Assembly (NCBI GenBank): GCA_037974335.1
Contig: CM075760.1
Location: 58,185,812 to 58,249,811, forward strand
DNA: 64,000 nucleotides
Reading direction: 5' to 3'
Source of the DNA: Prionace glauca
Taxonomy: Eukaryota; Chordata; Chondrichthyes; Carcharhiniformes; Carcharhinidae
How positions within the stretch are numbered: the first letter of the stretch is position 1; the number at the start of each line of letters is the position of its first letter. Below are positions 63,868-64,000 of the stretch, piece after piece. Below the pieces are notes generated by a model. That model was not told the DNA's origin, ran no database searches, and saw only the letters and a program-made list of their open reading frames with translations. The translations under genes were made by a program, and so were the position numbers.

Positions 63868-64000
63868 TGCTCTTGCTCGTGATACCCCCACATGCTCTCT
63901 CTTCCTTCACACTCAACAGCATTGTAATTTCCTTACTTTGTCCTTTCGTTCCCCATTTATTAAGATTCGGATATTAAATAAATGCTAACCTCAAATACAT

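Overview
The window looks like nuclear DNA of a cartilaginous fish, most likely a shark. The main evidence is one complete cluster-type immunoglobulin heavy-chain locus of the IgM (mu) class. V, D1, D2, J and the constant exons lie together within about 27 kb on the + strand. This is the elasmobranch arrangement, not the long translocon of bony vertebrates. The abundant CR1-like LINEs, tRNA-headed SINEs and TX1-like LINE fit the same picture. No species can be named from this sequence alone.

Layout. 1-17.4 kb: non-coding flank with old CR1 and SINE copies, simple repeats and a degenerate repeat of about 60 bp. 14.5-17.9 kb: a diverged copy of the VH 5' flank ending in a broken VH pseudogene, itself split by a short repeat insertion. 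18.1-25.4 kb: a long CR1-A LINE, SINEs and minisatellites. 25.4-27.9 kb: the second copy of the VH 5' flank. 27.88-29.70 kb: TATA box, VH leader and V exons, D1, D2 and JH, all unrearranged, with RSS spacers V-23, 12-D1-22, 12-D2-12, 23-J. 29.7-47.2 kb: a very long J-C intron, enlarged by internal duplications, nested LINEs and a 2-kb TCAC array, followed by a 0.8-kb G-rich, AGCT-containing array about 1 kb before CH1. 47.16-50.56 kb: CH1-CH4 with a secretory tail. 53.88-54.16 kb: TM1 and TM2. 54.62 kb: end of the membrane 3' UTR. 56.4-57.3 kb: a CpG-rich, promoter-like block with a possible first exon. 57.7-64 kb: SINEs and a run of tRNA genes and tRNA-like copies (Val, Glu, Phe, Val, Val, Glu, Asn, Gly), two of them in a 1.2-kb tandem duplication.

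How it would work. VH joins D1 and D2 to JH under the 12/23 rule. The J donor splices to CH1, and all constant exons join in phase 1. The mu chain ends either with the secretory tail of CH4 or, through a donor inside CH4, with TM1 and TM2. One feature breaks this: CH3 carries an in-frame TAA, so the full-length chain from this cluster would be truncated unless CH3 is skipped, which would keep the frame. The cluster therefore has intact-looking recombination signals and splice sites but a constant region that is probably defective or alternatively spliced.

The most interesting points are the CH3 stop in an otherwise intact locus, the switch-region-like G-rich array just 5' of CH1, the noncanonical cysteine in VH framework 2, a roughly 90% inverted repeat spanning 55 kb around the locus, and the unexplained CpG-rich exon-like block. 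Coordinates were read by eye. Identity levels are rough impressions, not computed alignments.
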